Below are positions 62,139 through 64,000 of a stretch of 64,000 nt of DNA, piece after piece. Position numbers and translations under genes: made by a program. The notes beneath the pieces were generated by a model. That model was not told the origin of the DNA, ran no database searches, and saw only the letters and a program-made list of their open reading frames with translations. Origin of the DNA: Ptychodera flava (Eukaryota > Hemichordata > Enteropneusta > Ptychoderidae); NCBI RefSeq assembly GCF_041260155.1, contig NC_091931.1, forward strand, positions 9,901,861 to 9,965,860. Direction: 5' to 3'. Every line of letters starts with the position of its first letter. Within the stretch, counting starts at the first letter, position 1.

Positions 62139-62514
62139 AGTCATCAAGTCATCAACTGTAGTACCGATACGCAAGTTACCCTCAAAAGTAACCCTTCTCT
62201 GGGGTGTTTTGATAATCATGTAGTTTGTTTTGTCTGCATTTATGGTTAATTTATTTCCCTTACACCATTTGTCGATCTCATTAAGTTGAAAAGTGACGTC
62301 ATTCAAATTTAGTTGCTGGGCACATACAGATCTAAATATGTTTGTATCGTCGGCAAACAGCCTAAAATTAAAATAAGTGGTTGCATTACAGATATCATTG
62401 ATATAAATCAAAAATAAAGTTGGACCAAGTATCGATCCTTGAGGTACTCCACACCTGATTTGTCTTTGAGTAGAGGGTTCTCCATCAAGTACATTTTTCT
62501 TGATAATATCCTAT
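62139..62514 (-). pseudogene. Reverse transcriptase fragment of a third LINE
   Basis: One open minus-strand frame of ~120 codons covers the RT palm. It has Gly-Val-Pro-Gln-Gly-Ser-Ile-Leu-Gly-Pro, then Phe-Ala-Asp-Asp and Asn-Lys-Leu-Thr-Ile-Asn-Ala-Asp-Lys-Thr. Both ends are missing. It differs from elements A and B, so it is an independent family. No endonuclease remains. Confidence 0.8.
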
Positions 62515-62560
62515 TAAAGATCTCGCCATCCTATCTCTTCGTGCTTTTATTCTCTCTTAA

Positions 62561-63562
62561 TTATGTTTCGGCATTTGCCCTCTTTTCCCAGCAGGTGTAA
62601 AGGGCGACTATCTCAGAACTTGTAATGACGAAAACGCTTCCAACTATTTGCAACGTCTTTACTGTCTTTTTGAAAATGAAAACATCTCCAATGTAGGCCA
62701 CAAAAATCTGAAGGTTTCCAAGAAGTATAACTGTTGGTGCGTCTTCTTTCTGTAAAGCAAGCATGCTAGATACCGAAGCTAAGGCAAAGCAGATACCTAT
62801 CAATAGCAGGTATACCCAGCACATAATGCTCAAATGCCACGTGACCAAAGTTCCCACGAACAGCATCGGGAAAGAGACAACAGTACCGACGACACCGACG
62901 TAAAGCAGAATAACAAAAACGTGCACACCTGGCATTGAGTGAATGGCTACAGCTGAAATTGCTAATAACACTGCAGTGGCGATGCTGAGTGATATAGACA
63001 GAGCAGCGTTCTTCTCTTCTTCCGAGGTTTCATTTCTTGTAAACGATGGTCCAGCGATGAGAATAATACCAGCTATGTTGAAAACGGTATTAATCGCGTC
63101 CATTGTTTTCCATTTTTCCCGATTGTAGATGCAAGCAAATAGAGCGGTCAATATTGGCAGGGCTGCAAAAGTAATGGATATGACGTTTCCAGCGAGACCA
63201 AACCTTAACGCAAAAACCAAGGTGATTCGTCCACCGGCTTCTACAACCGAGTTCGTCACCAATAAAATCCTTTGCTTTTTACTGTAATCAAAAAATGGGA
63301 GCCTTAGATAAGCTGCCATGGGAGCTGTAAATAGAACGCAGGCTAAGTTTTGAATAAATGTTACTTGTACTGTGGCAGCACCATTGCTTTGGGCAAGGAC
63401 AATGAATACGTTGGCTAAGCCATAGATTAGTCCAGCTATGGCCGCCAGCAAGACACCAACACCTGGCCTATTAATCGAGCTGCACCCTTTAGATTCTTCG
63501 TTTGATACACTTTCCCGGGGGAACAACTGCGAAAGTTCACTGTTAACGTTTTCTGATTCCAT
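62561..63562 (-). CDS. SLC35G-like EamA/DMT transporter, paralogue 3
   Basis: 333 residues, one exon, intact. Two EamA halves of five hydrophobic segments. The N-tail has Glu-Leu-Ser-Gln-Leu-Phe-Pro-Arg-Glu-Ser. The first half ends Ala-Ala-Leu-Pro-Ile-Leu-Thr-Ala-Leu and Ile-Ala-Gly-Ile-Ile-Leu-Ile-Ala-Gly-Pro. The inter-half loop is the shared Asn-Glu-Thr-Ser-Glu-Glu-Glu-Lys. It ends in Tyr-Thr-Cys-Trp-Glu-Lys-Arg-Ala-Asn-Ala. Like the others it runs on the minus strand, and duplicated segment S lies beyond its 3' end. The substrate cannot be read from the sequence. Confidence 0.87.
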   Translation of the reverse strand: MESENVNSELSQLFPRESVSNEESKGCSSINRPGVGVLLAAIAGLIYGLANVFIVLAQSNGAATVQVTFIQNLACVLFTAPMAAYLRLPFFDYSKKQRILLVTNSVVEAGGRITLVFALRFGLAGNVISITFAALPILTALFACIYNREKWKTMDAINTVFNIAGIILIAGPSFTRNETSEEEKNAALSISLSIATAVLLAISAVAIHSMPGVHVFVILLYVGVVGTVVSFPMLFVGTLVTWHLSIMCWVYLLLIGICFALASVSSMLALQKEDAPTVILLGNLQIFVAYIGDVFIFKKTVKTLQIVGSVFVITSSEIVALYTCWEKRANAET

Positions 63563-63975
63563 CTTCTTTTGTCGTCGGGAGTTTTGCTGGGTGAAATTCT
63601 GAATATTCCTTTTACCAGTTTTAGTGCCCCAAACTAGTAGTGAGTGCCAGATTGTATGTGCTCGTCAACTGACAGTTACCGGACATGCGTACTTGGCTCT
63701 ATTCACCGGACCGGGTCAAATTTGCATTGAACGCTCAAAAAAACCCTTAACTTCGGAGTGATATATTCCAAAAGACGAGGGTGCTGGTGTAAACGTAGCA
63801 CTGGCATACATTAAAATATCCATCCTACGTTTTGAGCCTTACTTGTAAAAGATCAAAGGTAATATCTCATCATGAAATCCACGTGTCAAATCGCCATCCA
63901 AGATGTTAAAACAGCTGCAGACTCGAGGGCATATTGCTCCTTCAAAATATCATCTTGAAAATTCATTCTGGATGT
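63563..63975. other. 5' flank of third transporter
   Basis: About 63655-63730 resembles the upstream region of paralogue 2 (GTCAACTGA-AGT, then ACATGCGT / ACAAACGT and CTTGGCT / TAGGCT). No other gene. Confidence 0.4.
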
Positions 63976-64000
63976 TCGATCGGATTCGAACTCACAAAGT
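63976..64000 (-). mobile_element. Possible SINE head cut by the window edge
   Basis: The minus strand begins ACTTTGTGAGTTCGAATCCG, containing a B-box-like GAGTTCGAATCC as in the SINE copies. Only the edge is visible. Confidence 0.35.

Overview
This is animal nuclear DNA. It is AT-rich and intron-rich, and dense with non-LTR retrotransposons, a tRNA-derived SINE and many small inverted-repeat DNA elements. The repeat types, CR1-type LINEs, von Willebrand A relics and intron sizes suggest a marine invertebrate, most plausibly an invertebrate deuterostome such as a hemichordate. That placement is inference, not a demonstrated identity.

Region by region: 0-8.8 kb has no firm gene. It holds a SINE, a ~0.55 kb tandem duplication and two weak minus-strand exon candidates near 4.1-4.5 kb. 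From 8.88 to 24.97 kb, minus strand, lies a complete 13-exon AFG2A (SPATA5) gene. I could join every splice site in phase, giving a 908-residue two-ring AAA+ ATPase with an N-terminal C2HC zinc finger on its own first exon. Its introns carry dispersed repeats, a (TA)n/poly-T block and a 1.4 kb Harbinger-like element. A 421-bp gap separates its start codon from that of RPAP2 (25.39-27.19 kb, plus strand). RPAP2 is an essentially intronless RNA polymerase II CTD phosphatase gene with one reading-frame break.

From 27 to 35 kb the DNA is mostly fold-back and terminal-inverted-repeat elements. At 35.3, 43.4 and 62.6 kb sit three intronless minus-strand paralogues of a ten-helix EamA/DMT (SLC35G-like) transporter, together with duplicated non-coding sequence. 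Between the second and third copies are a CR1-clade LINE (minus, 45.4-49.3 kb) whose ORF1 has a PHD finger, and a second LINE (plus, 49.87-54.64 kb) flanked by a 12-bp target-site duplication. The second LINE has a degenerate 2A-like motif at the front of ORF1. After these come a tandemly duplicated 1 kb unit split by an insertion with a 155-bp palindrome, and exon relics of a von Willebrand A protein.

The two housekeeping genes share a start region and probably a promoter. AFG2A (ribosome maturation and protein unfolding) and RPAP2 (Pol II assembly and CTD dephosphorylation) are both core cell functions. The transporter trio is a local gene expansion invaded by transposons.
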